From Epichloe hybrida (taxonomy: Eukaryota; Ascomycota; Sordariomycetes; Hypocreales; Clavicipitaceae), in assembly GCA_019022495.1 (NCBI GenBank), contig JAFEKR010000006.1:3162001-3226000 (forward strand): a stretch of DNA of 64,000 nt, given 5' to 3'. Shown here piece after piece: positions 35,395-47,605 of the stretch. Each line of letters opens with the position of its first letter. Positions within the stretch are counted from its first letter, which is position 1. A program made the position numbers and the translations under genes. The notes beneath the pieces are model-generated. The model made no database searches. It worked only from the letters and a program-made list of their open reading frames with translations, and was not told the DNA's origin.

Positions 35395-35613
35395 TGTTAT
35401 GGACTAGCCCCTAGGCGGCTGCAATAGGGCGTCGATATGGTATTAAGAGACTTAGGGAAGAGAAGGGAAAGGAGAAGAGGCTATCCCTAGTAATGCCCCT
35501 TATACCCCCTTAGCTCCTTATGTAAGCCTCCCTTTCCTTACCTTACTTATTCTTACTTACCCCTACCCTTCCTACTATATAGAAAATACTTAGGTAAAGC
35601 CTAAGCCCTTATA
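35395..35613. repeat. Gypsy LTR, left copy
   Basis: 219 bases, from TGTTATGGACTAG to a CTTATA end that corresponds to CTTACA in the other copy. The outer (left) part is nearly unmutated; the inner part carries C-to-T and G-to-A changes. Confidence 0.92.
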
Positions 35614-38279
35614 TATACCCTTACTTAGTCTTATTAAGCCTACCTCTTTATTATAGCATGCCTTATTATACTATTAGTAAATAAGGTAAATTACTCTTAC
35701 CTTTACTACTACCTTTCTGTGAATTATCTAGTAAGCATTTAATTATATTTAATCCTATTCCCTCCTTATTACTATTAGGTGTGTGATACCTGTGTCCTGC
35801 TAGCTTATTATGCTATTATTATACGCGTGACCCGTTTACCTTACTAACCTATTATTATTATAATATCTAGCCCCTACCCCTACTAGTTTATAATTTATCT
35901 AATAAGGGTATATAACATATTTACCTTACTAACCTATTATTTTATTATAGTCTCTAACCTTACTCTTACTAGTTTATTAATTACTTAATATAAGTACTAA
36001 ACTATATATAAATATCCTACTTAGTTCCTTATTATATCTTACCTTCCCTTATATAACACTATTTATTTATTATTATAGTTCTATTATACCTTCCCCTTTT
36101 TCTATTAGTCCTTACTTCTTAAATAATTACTCCCTTATTAGATATACTTTATAATCTATCTAACCCTTCTTTATCTCTAGCTACTCCTATAACACCCTTA
36201 TCCTATTCTATTAGTAAGTTCCTTATAGAAAGTAACTCTAATAATAAATAATACACTACCCCTTAATCTATCTAGCGCCCTTATAGGCTATATATAAAAT
36301 AGGCCCTTACTACTAGTGTACTAAAATGCTACTTACCTAAGTCTAGGGAATCCTATTCTTTATATTAGAGGTAATATCTTACCTATGTTTAGTATACTAG
36401 GCTTTTGTTTACTAACCTATATCTCTATTATATATTAAAGGATATTAAGGTAGAGATTACTATAGGTATATATATTATTAAACCTAGAGTCCTAAAGACT
36501 AAGGAAATAAAAAAGAAAATACTTATTTTATCTTAAAGGTATTACTACCTTATTAATTAGTAAAACTCTCTCCTTACCTAGGCTTAGTTTAACCTAGCTT
36601 TTATTTAGTTAGCCCTTAGGGTATCCCTAGCTATAAATACTACTATAATAAATATAACTAGTCTTAAAATTACCCCTTTTATTAGCGCTAGCCCTTTAGG
36701 TAGTTATAGTATAGCTTAATCTATATAATAAGTTATAGGTATTTTATTCTAATAAAACTAATAAGTTATAGGTAGGCTAAGCATAATATATGTAAAGATA
36801 TATAATTAATTTACTACGCTTCTCTAAGCTTTATTACCTTATTGCTAAGATAAGATCTATTAATATTCTTAGATTACTAGGTTAAGTAATAAATCTCCTT
36901 TACGTTACTGCTAGTATTATTCGTGCTATCCTTCTATATTAGGTTTAACTTATAATTATATTCCTAGGTTATTAGGAGCTAGCTATCCTCTAGCTAGAAA
37001 TAATATACCTTCTTCTCCTAGCTATTCTCCTCCTACATACTATTCTCTTACTAAGTCTCCTATTATACCCCCTCCTACTTATACTCCTTATACTAACCTT
37101 ACTTATACTATCCTAGTTCTAGGTTATACCTAATATAAACTAGATAGATAACTTATTATACTATACTTATTACCTAGTAAAGAAAGTACTATAGCTATAG
37201 TAGTAGTAGTATAACTTTAGCTAGAGGTAACGCCCTCCTATCTATTTTCTCCTAGTAATTAGGGTAATAACTTACTAGATAAGTATTCTTATTAAGTAGT
37301 AGTAAAATATAGTAAGTAAGTGTCTAGGATACTTATAGGAGTCTTTATAGCTATATAAGTTTTCTAAAATTAATTTAGTCTATTATTAGTTTATATATTA
37401 CCTTATTTTACCTTAAATTCGTTAAGTGCTTGTGTTTTCTCTATGCTTTCTAGTAGCTTCTATATTAGTTAGGAGTATCCTACTTACTTAACTAAGATAT
37501 TCTATTATCTTCCTTATTCCTATATATTCTAAGCCGCTAGAATTCACTTAACCTAATATTCCTCTATAAGCTTATTATTACCCTCCGCTAGGACCTATTT
37601 AGGACCTAGGTATAAGTCTTATAGCTATTAGCTTAGGAGTAAGTCTTTTACTATATATTTAATAAGGTTTATATAAAAAACCGGATAGATACCCCTTAGT
37701 ATATTAAGTTAGACTATAAGAGGGAATAGCACTTTTATAACTATATACTTTATAGCTACCTAGTTAAGTTTCCTTAAGGGGTGGTTTATCTTTATATTCC
37801 TAAGTAATAGCTATACCTTATCCCTAACCTAAAAACATTTTACTAGGTGTCTTAATACTAATATTATATCTTATTACTATTACTATATATAAGCTATTAT
37901 AGCCTAAGCTAAATAAGTACCCTCTTAGAGATAGCTAAGGAAATAAATAGCTCTCCCCTTTAGTGTAGTTATAGATATAAGTATATCTAGTTAGGTTTAA
38001 ATTAGTTTAAGATTATATCCATAAAGTAATCTATTTAGGCTTACTCTAGTAGCTAATAAGGTCCTATTATTAATCACTAGTTAATAAGTAGTAAGGTATT
38101 CTAGCTAGTTATACTATAAGAAGGAAACGGTAACGCATAGAATTACCTATACCTCCTAGTTTACCTATTCTATACTGCTATTAGTCTAAGAATAGTGTAA
38201 TATAAAGAGTAATTAATCTATCCTTACTAGGGAATATAATATTATCTAAAATTATCCTAACTAGTCTAAGCCTTAGTCT

Positions 38280-38480
38280 ATAATAATAAACTAAGGGAAT
38301 TCTCTAAACCTTTACTAAACTATCTTAAAGCATTCTATATAATCCTTAGCTTTTATAGAGGTTATAGCCTTAAGCTATATAAACTTTAATAGCCTATCTA
38401 TAATAACCATAAGGTATTAAGGTTACTTAGGTAATAAAGCTAGTAAGTTTATTATAAAGTTAATAGAGATTTATAACTAA
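38280..38480 (-). pseudogene. Gypsy integrase core relic
   Basis: Reading leftward on the minus strand, the frame gives INF (expected IDF), then LMVIIDRLLKF, KAKDYIECF, RFREFP and a IIID*GLD*LG block. This matches the integrase core order seen in fungal Gypsy elements. The stops and Asp-to-Asn change fit RIP. Confidence 0.7.
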
Positions 38481-39835
38481 AACTAATTAAGGATTAGTAA
38501 AGGCTTTAGTAAGCCCTAGCGTTACTAATAGCTCTTATAGCTACTAATATAGTGGTAGTTATAAATAAATCTCACTATATCCTATAATATTCTATTCTAA
38601 TAAAACTAGTGTTATAGAATTTAAAACGTGGTGTTATAGCTAGGGTAACCTATAACTAGCAAGTTATAACTCTATTAGATAAGAGTTATTATAAGGGGTT
38701 CCTAGGCTAGGACCTATATACGCCCCTAGAACTATAGCGCGCTATAGGCGCTTATAGAATAATCTATAACCTATTCTCTTATTATTACTTCTAGGGGAAA
38801 CTTCCTAGTACCCTCCTAAATAGCTTTTAGTTATATACTATATATAAGGTCTAACATAATAGCCTAGTCCTAGAGGTCCTAAAGGTACTTACTAGCAAAG
38901 AGGGCCTTCCCTACTAGAGGTAAGGATAATTAGTGTGTGTATAAGGCTATAATAGGTTTATCTAGGTCTATTTCTAGTGATAGGGATAGTTATGTAATTA
39001 TAATTAGCTATAGAACCTATCCCTATCTTAAGGACTCCCTATATTAGTCCTATTCCCTCCTAGATAGGGCGTCTAGGCATTATGCCTACGTGCTAGGTTT
39101 ATAATGCAAATAGAAATTAAATAGCGCAAGCATATCTGCTTATTAAGCTTACTATTCTAATATTAGTCTTAGTGTTATAAAGTACTCTAGGTTCTTATAG
39201 TCTATATAAATTATAAATAGGCAGGAGACGCCTTATAACTCTACTAACCATGCCTTTAAGCATAAAATAATAGCTAGTAGCTCCTTATTATAAATTATAT
39301 AATTCTTCTATAATGCTATAAGACTAGTAGAGTAGTAGGCTACTAGGTATAATACGCTATCTAGTCCTAATTATAAGAGGCAACCACTAAGGGCTATTCC
39401 TAAGCAGTTAGCCTCTACTACCGTAAGGCAGTCTAGATCCTATTATACTAGGATAGGATATATAATAAAAGTATTCTTTAGCCTCTTAAAAGCCTTATCC
39501 TCCTCTAGTCCCTAGTAAAATAAAGTATTTCTCTTAGTAAGATAAATAAGGGGGGCTACTAACTTAGAGAAGTTACTAATAAAGTTATAATAGAAGTTTA
39601 TAAACCTTAAGAAGCTTTAGACCCCTTATAGCTTTATAGGTACTACCTATTCCCTTATAGCCACTACCTTTATAGGATTAGGATAAATTAAGCGTTCCGC
39701 TATAATAATATATCCTAGGTATTAGACCTCTTTAATAGTAAACATAGACTTATTAATATTAAGGTATAGTCCTATAGAACATAAGCATCCTAATATTAAT
39801 TATACCTTTACTATATAGTCCTTCCTTAATCCCCT

Positions 39836-39940
39836 AGAGTAAACTAGAATATTATTAAGGTAAGCCATTATAAAGTCCCCTAACGCATCCCCTAAGGATT
39901 TATTAATATACTATTAGAAGGTTACTAGTACACCTGCTAG
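39836..39940 (-). pseudogene. Gypsy reverse transcriptase relic with mutated catalytic box
   Basis: On the minus strand the frame reads GVLVTF, YINKSLGDALGDFIMAYL, then NNILVYS at 39862-39836. The family consensus is YLDDILVYS. Both catalytic aspartates are read as Asn (AAT), the change expected from GAT by G-to-A mutation. Confidence 0.85.
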
Positions 39941-42401
39941 GCTAAATAGATAAACTAACTATTTAAATAGTTTAAACCTAGTATAAAAGGTAGTAAGGTG
40001 CTCCTTACCCTTAGCTATCCATAGTTTATAAAATACTATATAAATATCTACCTTTATAAACTAATGCGCCTAGGAGAGAGAGCATAGTATCTCCTTAATT
40101 AATAGGAGTGGATATTAATCCTATGCTATAATCTTATTAAGTACGTAATAGTCTACGTAAAACCGCTATCCCTTATTCGCTTTCTTCACAAGAAGGATAA
40201 GGGCTATAGCTAATAAGGAGCTAGTACAAATCTAGCCCTTATCTATTAAATCTATTATCTAGTAATAAACCTCTAATAACTAATCCCTTAGCATGTTATA
40301 TAGTGGACCTTATAGGAGTGTTAGTTTAGATCTATCTGGATTCCTATGTAAACATATATAATAATTAAGGGAACCCCTATATAGGGGTAGGCTATTAGCT
40401 TTAGCCTTATTAAAAAGATTTGTAAAGTCTACTAATTCCCTTAGTAATATAGCTATATTAAAGCTATTTAGTTTTATTTTAGGCACTATAATCTACAGCA
40501 CTATTATTATTTCTTTAAGGCTTATAGCTATAAACCTTATTATAGTATCCCTTATCTTTTATGCCTATCGCGCCTTAGCCGCATATAAGGAACCAATAAT
40601 CCCCTATACTAGGGCTTCCCCCCTACGCTTAGTAGCTTCTAAAACATAAAGGCCCTCCGCTACACTAATTACTAGTTACTATTTTGCTATATAAATTATA
40701 ATATTATAATGCTCTAGCTATAGTATACTAAAGATAACATCCTAGGTAAGACCTAGGATAATATATAAGTACACTAATAACTCCTACCTATTAATATTAA
40801 TACTAGCTTATACTATATAAGTAATAGAGGAGAACTCCTCTCTTTATTACCTCCCTTTTCTCTCTGTTTCCACTATAGTATATACTTGCCTTTATTTTAG
40901 CAGTTATATAAGCTCTAGGCTAAGCTATCTTACTACTAATTTACTAATAGCACCATAGTAATTATAGCTATAATTAATCTAGATATTAATATAAAAATAT
41001 ATATTAAAGAGTACTAGGATTAAGAAAGGTAGTTAGTCTATATATTAATCTATATCTCTATCTATATCTATAAACTAGCTATACTTATCTAAATCTATAG
41101 CTACTAGCTAGCCCCTCTGCCCCTATATAAGACTTTACTTAAGGGCTACTTATTTTCTAAGGAGTTTATAGTAACCTCCTTATTTACGCTTTCTACGTCT
41201 ACCCTATATAAGTTAATCTAGACCTTAGGTTAGTAAGGTAGGAGGAAGGTGTATTCCTAGATATAATAGTCCTTAGATTTATAATATAAGTAACACCCCT
41301 CTTAGTAGCATTTAGTTAGTTTTACCTAAGTTACTTACTTAGCCCTTAGCTAATTTATATTTCTCTTTAGACCCTTATCCTTCTTATCTAGCTTATTTTA
41401 CTTACCTTATTAAGTCATTATAGCACGCACTTTTATTATAGGTGTATTACTATTATGGTCTGTTTATTAGGGGGCGGGTTAGCCTAGCTAAGGTTTGTAT
41501 TAGTTCTGAAACTTCTTCTCTAAGGCATAAGATTTAATATTAACTATAATACTATAGTACTAAGTAACTATAATATAGTATTCTATTTAGCTTATCCCCT
41601 TACTAATAGATATTTCTCTTATATGCTTATTAAGTGTGTGTTAAAGCTTAGCTAGCTTAACATCCTTAGTCTAATAAGTCCCCCCTACTAGGGAGAGTTT
41701 TTATTTAAAATAAATAAAAAACATAGTAAATAGCTCCCCTACCCCTTATTCTATCTAGTTAAGTTCTATAAGGGCTATCTCCTATTTATAGGGATTTATA
41801 TAAAGTATTTCTAAGTAGGTTAGGAAAGCTATAGGGTTATAGTTATTTATATAGCCTATCTTAAAGAATAATATAATCTAAGCCTAAACCTTAAGTAATA
41901 GGTTCTAGTAAATAAACACCTATTAGTCCTTATTAGACCTAATAAAGTCCTTATTCACCTCTAACTTATATTCTATTAGGAACTTCTAGGTAGTAAATAT
42001 AGCCTTATTACTATTATATAGGTTACCTATAGGAATTAGTTTTTGGCGGATTTGTAATATAAGGGATAGTAAGGCTAGCCCCTAAAGTAAAATATAATCT
42101 AGATTAATTCTAGTAAGGTCTATTAGGGCGTTTAGTAGGAAGTTTTATTATACTACTAATTCTAGGTTTGCATGTATATGTTATTATAGGCTCTTAATTA
42201 CCCTTGCCTACTATGCTAGCATTAGTTAAAGTGTCTTAAACTAGGTATTCTAGGCTTCTAGTAGTACCGCGGCTTTAGATAGGGGGGTGTAAGTCCCCTA
42301 GCTAGGTTAGTTATAAGGATAAAGCATGTCTATTAGGTCTATTATTATTTGCTTTATTTCTTTTAGTAGCCTTCTTTTTAGACTAAAGGAAGTCTCTTAA
42401 T

Positions 42402-42620
42402 TATTATAAACTAGCCCCTAGGTAGCTATAATAAGGCGTTAATATAGTATTAAGAGACTTAGGGAAGAGAAGGGAAAGGAGAAGAGACTATCCCTAGTAA
42501 TGCCCCTTATACCCCCTTAGCTCCTTATGTAAGCCCCCCTTTCCTTACCTTACCTATTCCTGCTTGCCCCTACCCTTCCTGCTACACGGAAAATGCTTAG
42601 GCAAAGCCCAAGCCCTTACA
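42402..42620. repeat. Gypsy LTR, right copy
   Basis: 219 bases, mutated at its inner (left) start (TATTATAAACTAG) and intact at its outer end (GGCAAAGCCCAAGCCCTTACA). Collinear with the left copy. Confidence 0.92.
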
Positions 42621-42625
42621 AAAAG
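42621..42625. repeat. Target-site duplication AAAAG, right copy
   Basis: Matches 35390-35394 exactly. Confidence 0.85.
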
Positions 42626-45600
42626 CATATATTTTTACCCATAATTTATTTAATTATCAGTTATCTGATATTAAATATAATAAAGAAAGGGAAATTATAT
42701 GCTTTTGTACGCAATCTAATTGCACTTTTACTTTTAGAAGTAAAGCAAGAAGATTCCAAGCTTCTAATGGTGTTTATCACTATTAAATTAAGCATCCGGA
42801 GATTGCTACTTCTAAATCTAAAGAAAAACAACCTGAAAAGATTACTAGTAAGTCTTTTATTCTATTCTATTCTATTTTATTCTATTTTTTATATACTAAT
42901 ATTATTTTTAGTACCTAAGATTCCAGTAGTATTAACCCCTACAAATTAATCTTCTTTAACCTCTTTTTTTTCAACAAAAAGACCTCGAAATCACACTATT
43001 TCAGAGGAATTTTCATCTGAAGAAGCAGTTATTCTAGTTATTAAATTTATACTAGAAAATAACCTTTCTTTTGCTACAATTAATAGCAAATCTTTTAAAA
43101 ATTTGCTTAATTATTATTCTAGGTAAGTTATTTCCTTTTATTAATCTCTTATAATAATTAGTTATTTAAGCTAATTTATGTATATAGGAATAATAATTTA
43201 GCTTCTTTGCTTAGCTACCAAACAATAACACATAGGATAAATACTATGTATTATTCATCTAAGCAAAAAATCCTTCAACAAATCCAATATCAAATTAAAC
43301 ATCAAGGTTTAATTTCAGTTTAACTAGATATATGGACTTCGTTTAATTCAAAGTCTTATCTAGGGGTTATTATAAGCTAGCTTAATCCGAATTTTAAGCT
43401 TGAGTATAAGCTAATTAGTAAGTCTTTTAATTATTCTTATTATTCTTATTATTTACTAACTATTTACTTATAGGATTTAAATATCTATTAAATTCACATA
43501 CTAGAGCTTATATTCACTAATGCTTTAATAATCTTATTAAGGATTATTACTTAGAGCCCAAGGATATCCTTAGGTAAGTTATTTCTTTTAATAATAACTA
43601 ATATTATTATATATTATATAATTCTAATTCTAATTATATACAGTTTTACTCGGGATAATGGTTCTAATAATAATACTTTTATAACTTCTTATATTAATAA
43701 GAGTTATAATAATATTAGTATTGAACCATATAATATCCGATGTATAGCTCATGTTTTAAACATTATAGCTAAGGATATTATTACGAGTTTTATTAAATCT
43801 ATATCTTCTAAGGAAAACTTAGAAAGCTTTAAGAATAGTGAATATCTTCACTATTCTACAAAAGAAACTTCACATATCCAAGGAAATCCTAATTTTCAAC
43901 AATTTAAATCCTTAGCCAATGGTAAGTAATTATTTTACTATTTTTACTATTATAATACTAATATTAGTTATAGGTATCCTAGGAAAGGTTAAAAGGATTG
44001 CTATTCTTATTAAGAATAACCAAGCTTTATATAAAACTTGGTTAAAATGCCTTAGAAAAGCAAAAAAACAAGGCAACTTAGCTAAGAATTATAATATTAT
44101 AAAAATCCCTTTAGGTAAGTCTTTATTTCTTTTTATATTATTCTTATAAGTTATAACTAATTTATAATATCTTTAGCTAACGAAACTAGGTGGAATTCGA
44201 CCTATAAGATAATTAATACTTCTTTAGAGCTTAAAGAAGCTATTATTTTTCTTAATAGGGAAACTAATATTGCTGCCCTTAAGGATGCAATGCCTACAAC
44301 ACAAGAATGGGCTGATTTAGCTACCTTAAGCAGTATTTTAGAGGTTTTCTATGAGCCTACTATTATACTTCAAAGCCAGAAGTATAATACTTTAGGTCTA
44401 GTCCCACTTTTTATTATTAAGATATATGAATATCTTAATAATATTAAAGAGGACCAAAAGGCTTATAATAATCAGGTATGTATCTTTTTTACCTTTTCTA
44501 ATTAAATTATACTAACCTATTTAACTAGAAACATGTTTATAATCCTTTTGGTAAGGTCTTTATAGCCTCTATAGATATTGGCTTAGAAAAGCTAGGTAAT
44601 TATTTCCCACAAGACATAGGGAATAATTATCACTTTTATAAGCCTTATTTATATGCTATGTTATTAGACCCTAGGCTTAATCTTATTACTATAAAAGATA
44701 AGCTTAGATTACAACCAAAAACAATAAAAAGGCTACTAGATAACCTAGAAAAGGATTATGATCTGTAAGTATAATGTTTATTATTATTATTATTATTACT
44801 AACTTTACTACTAGGCTTCTTCCTACTTATAAGGAAAATCAGGCTAATTTAGGCCTAGGGCTAGGCTTAGAGAATTCAGAGAATTCAGAGAATTCAGAGG
44901 CAGAAAATACCTGATTTCAAGTAGAAATTGGGGGGCCTATTCAGCCTAGAACCTTTTCTAACCCTCGGCCTAAGCCTAAATCTTCTAACCTTTATAAAGG
45001 GTTATTCCTAAATAAGAGGGATAAATCTATTTAAAGAACTCGAAAGAATGAAATCCCTACTTTTACTAACTTAGACCCTAGAGAGGATAAGGTAAGTAAA
45101 TATTTATTCCTATCCTATTATATTACTATACTAATATTATAATAAAGGAAGATATATTTAAATGGTGGGAAGATAACCAAAAATCTTTCCCTATTTTAAG
45201 TATACTTGCTAGAAGATATCTAGCTATTCCTGCCACTTCTAGTGCAATAGAAAGCACTTTTAATACTAGAGGTAATATTATTACTAAGCGCCGAACCTCC
45301 TTAAAGCATTATACTATTAAGCAACTAATTCTACTAAAGAATTAGGAAAAGGAGGAAAATATTGCTATTAAGCAATATTCGGAGCTATATAATTATGATA
45401 GCTCTTTATCTGAGGATTCAGATACTATATCTTCCTCTAAGGATAAAGAGAAATTAGATAAATCCCAGGATTTATCTAGTTTCTCTTCCTTAGAAGATAT
45501 ATATTCTAACTCAGATTAAGTAAGTCTATATAAGGGTTTTTTCCTAGTTTAGTCTAGTTTTCCCTTAATAGATATTTTTAACATTTATAAACGTTTCCCT

Positions 45601-45840
45601 TTATTTAATATTATTATTACTATTATTACTATTATTACTATTATTACTATTATTACTATTATTACTATTATTACTATTATTACTATTATTAGCTATTATT
45701 ACTATTATTAGCTATTATAAGCTATTATTAGCTATTATAAGCTATTATAAGCTATTATAAAGTATTATAAAGTATTTTATAAACTATATATATCTTATAA
45801 TAAAGGAATAAACCTTAATATTAAAAAATCAAAAATAATT

Positions 45841-45970
45841 ACAAATAATTACAAATAATTACAAATAATTACAAATAATTACAAATAATTACAAATAATT
45901 ACAAATAATTACAAATAATTACAAATAATTACAAATAATTACAAATAATTACAAATAATTACAAATAATT
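45841..45970. repeat. 13 perfect tandem copies of a 10-base unit
   Basis: Thirteen consecutive ACAAATAATT units with no mismatch, preceded by one variant copy. Not mutated by RIP despite its surroundings, probably because the array is too short for RIP recognition. Confidence 0.95.
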
Positions 45971-45971
45971 A

Positions 45972-46146
45972 CATGTAATGTAATGTAATGTGTGAAAGGG
46001 GGGTGTAATGTAATGTAATGTAATGTGTAATGTAATGTAATGTGTAATGTAATGTAATGTGTAATGTAATGTAATGTGTAATGTAATGTAATGTGTAATA
46101 ATTACATTACATTACAAACATTACACAATGTAATGTAATGTAATGT
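45972..46146. repeat. TGTAATG repeat array with internal inversion
   Basis: Many GTAATGTAATG units spaced by GTGTAATG. A head-to-head switch near 46096-46110 (GTAATAATTAC) produces complementary ATTACATTAC units, so the array can fold into a hairpin. It ends at GATGCTCTTG; the left cluster begins after AGAGCAT. Confidence 0.85.
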
Positions 46147-46204
46147 GATGCTCTTGAAAGGAGACACACTACTAATTTTACTTTCCACAAGCATATTATA
46201 AAGA

Positions 46205-47344
46205 GCTAATTATTATAAGGAACTTTAACCCGCAGTATCTTATATTTAATGGGGCTTAGAATAATACCTTTCTAAACAACTTTAGCCCTATAGTTATAGC
46301 CTTATAGCTTGCTAATATTAACTTTACGCCCTATATAGGCATATATGCCGTTATCTCTTATATATTAAAGTATTATAGTAAGGCTAAATAGTAGTTAAAG
46401 ACCTTCTAGGATATAGCTAAGGAGATTCTGCCTAGGGTTAACGTAAGTTATAGGCTTATTAGATTTATTACTAAGTTTATAAATAAACTTATTACTAAAA
46501 GAGACTAGTCTATATAAGAGGTCCTCCACCTATTACTTAACCTTAACCTTTAAGAAGGATTACATATTATTTATAGTGTTAATTACCGCTTACCTAATAA
46601 GTATTAGTAGGTGGATTATTTACTTACTAAGGGTAAAGATTAGGTCTAATAGACTTTAAATTCTTACTAGAAGTACCTAAATCACCCTATAAGCCTATAG
46701 GATTTTTATTATTTTTAGTTCCTAACCTAGATTAACTTCTCTAAGAAGCCTAAGTATTAGTAAGAGTTCCCTAACGCACCTAACTAGGTCCTAAATTACT
46801 TCCTATAATATAAGGCTAATCCTAATAATAAAAGCTTTAAGGACTTTTATAAAGTAAAGCTTATACTAAGCTATCCCTATACTAACTATAACTAGCTAAA
46901 GATAGTAAATGAGGAGAGTTTTGCTATGTTTTATAAGGTATTTATGTATTATTAAAGAGTTTACGCTAGCGCTTACTATTATAATTACTATAGTAAGCTA
47001 CCTCCTATAATAGAAGATAAGTTTAAGGAAGACCCTTAGTAGGAGAATAAGGTCTAGCTAGAGGCTTAGTAGGAAATAGCTTACTAGATTCTATATATTA
47101 AGCTTAACACTAATAAGGTTAAATTACTTAGGAACCGTGATTGTGATTTAGCCTATAATTAGCGAAATTATATTAGAACCTATCCTAATCTTCTTATGTA
47201 AAAGAGAGAGTATTAGAATAGCCTTAGGGAGTCTTTTACTACTACTATTACTTCTTAGGATCCTATAAGTAACTAGAATATTACTAGTCTTAATCTAGAG
47301 TAATGCCTTATCTTTAATATATATATTTACTACCTTAAGGATAC
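46205..47344 (+). pseudogene. Helitron-type helicase relic, N-terminal part
   Basis: A single frame runs for about 1.1 kb interrupted only by TAG/TAA. Legible blocks: PQYLIFNGA, IYAVISYILKYYSKA, ITKFINKLITKRD, EVLHLLLNLNL and NYRLPNKY, then FSKKPKY and LNYFLYYKANP. These resemble the long helicase protein of fungal Helitrons (AKYCSKAE, FMNKLIxERDWSAQE motifs). No Rep/HUH nuclease domain is seen upstream, so the 5' part is missing. The frame continues, in phase, after the Copia insertion. Confidence 0.75.
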
Positions 47345-47605
47345 TGTTGATTCCTTCGGATCTTCATCGGTTCAATCGTGGCCAAAGACCGGACCAATTA
47401 TGGGTCCGGCGCGATGCACGCGATGCGATTGGCTGCATCAATTCGCCACCCCCTTTTATGCCCCACATACAAATTTCGTCCACTTTTCTAGCATCTAGAC
47501 TTTCCCTCTCTTCTTTCTCTTTCCTAGCTATTTATCTAACTATCTATTATTAACTTCAAATTATACGGGATTTATTACCTACGTAGGACCTTAGTGCATC
47601 TAACA
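47345..47605. repeat. Copia LTR, left copy
   Basis: 261 bases, TGTTGATTCC to GCATCTAACA. The outer start is intact and the inner end mutated relative to the right copy. Confidence 0.93.

Larger units (their letters stand above)
35395..42620 (-). mobile_element. Complete, RIP-inactivated Ty3/Gypsy LTR retrotransposon
   Basis: 7,226 bases bounded by 219-base LTRs and a perfect 5-base target duplication, inserted in the hAT gene. Coding direction is minus. Gag-like sequence lies near 42.3-41.5 kb, reverse transcriptase near 40 kb and integrase near 38.4 kb. RT upstream of integrase is the Ty3/Gypsy order. The interior is almost devoid of CA and TG and full of TA. Stops occur every few codons, almost all TAG/TAA as expected from CAG, CAA or TGG. 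It cannot encode functional protein. Confidence 0.93.
35181..45519 (+). mobile_element. hAT-superfamily DNA transposon gene, interrupted by a Gypsy element
   Basis: The transposase starts at ATG 35181 (MDSSFYPSDNDSDASMPS, then SRPSP repeats) and is cut at 35394 by the LTR element. It resumes at 42626 and ends at TAA 45517-45519. Downstream parts: a BED-finger-like NGVYHY..IKHPEIA region near 42770; LDIWTS near 43325 (RNase-H-like core); HVLNIIAKD near 43750; ETRWNSTY near 44180. The C-terminal dimerisation domain at about 45144-45345 contains FKWWEDNQ, LARRYLAIPATSSAIES and FNTRGN. Several introns with GTAAGT...TAG boundaries separate the exons. A few in-frame stops (for example TAA before LDIWTS) are consistent with CAA-to-TAA. 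It is AT-rich but keeps far more CA/TG and open frame than the Gypsy copy inside it. Exact element termini are not fixed. Confidence 0.85.
45520..46204. other. hAT 3' region with three tandem-repeat arrays
   Basis: An ATTATTACT array at about 45607-45710 grades into GCTATTATA units. A perfect 10-base array lies at 45841-45970 and a TGTAATG array at 45972-46146. The Helitron-like frame starts at about 46205. Confidence 0.7.

Noticed and set aside
42593..42949. 118-residue frame at the Gypsy/hAT junction
   Set aside because: It starts inside the right LTR and runs into hAT sequence in the wrong frame; the BED-like hAT reading is in another frame.
45607..45970. CRISPR-like array
   Set aside because: These are uninterrupted tandem repeats without unique spacers, in a eukaryotic genome.
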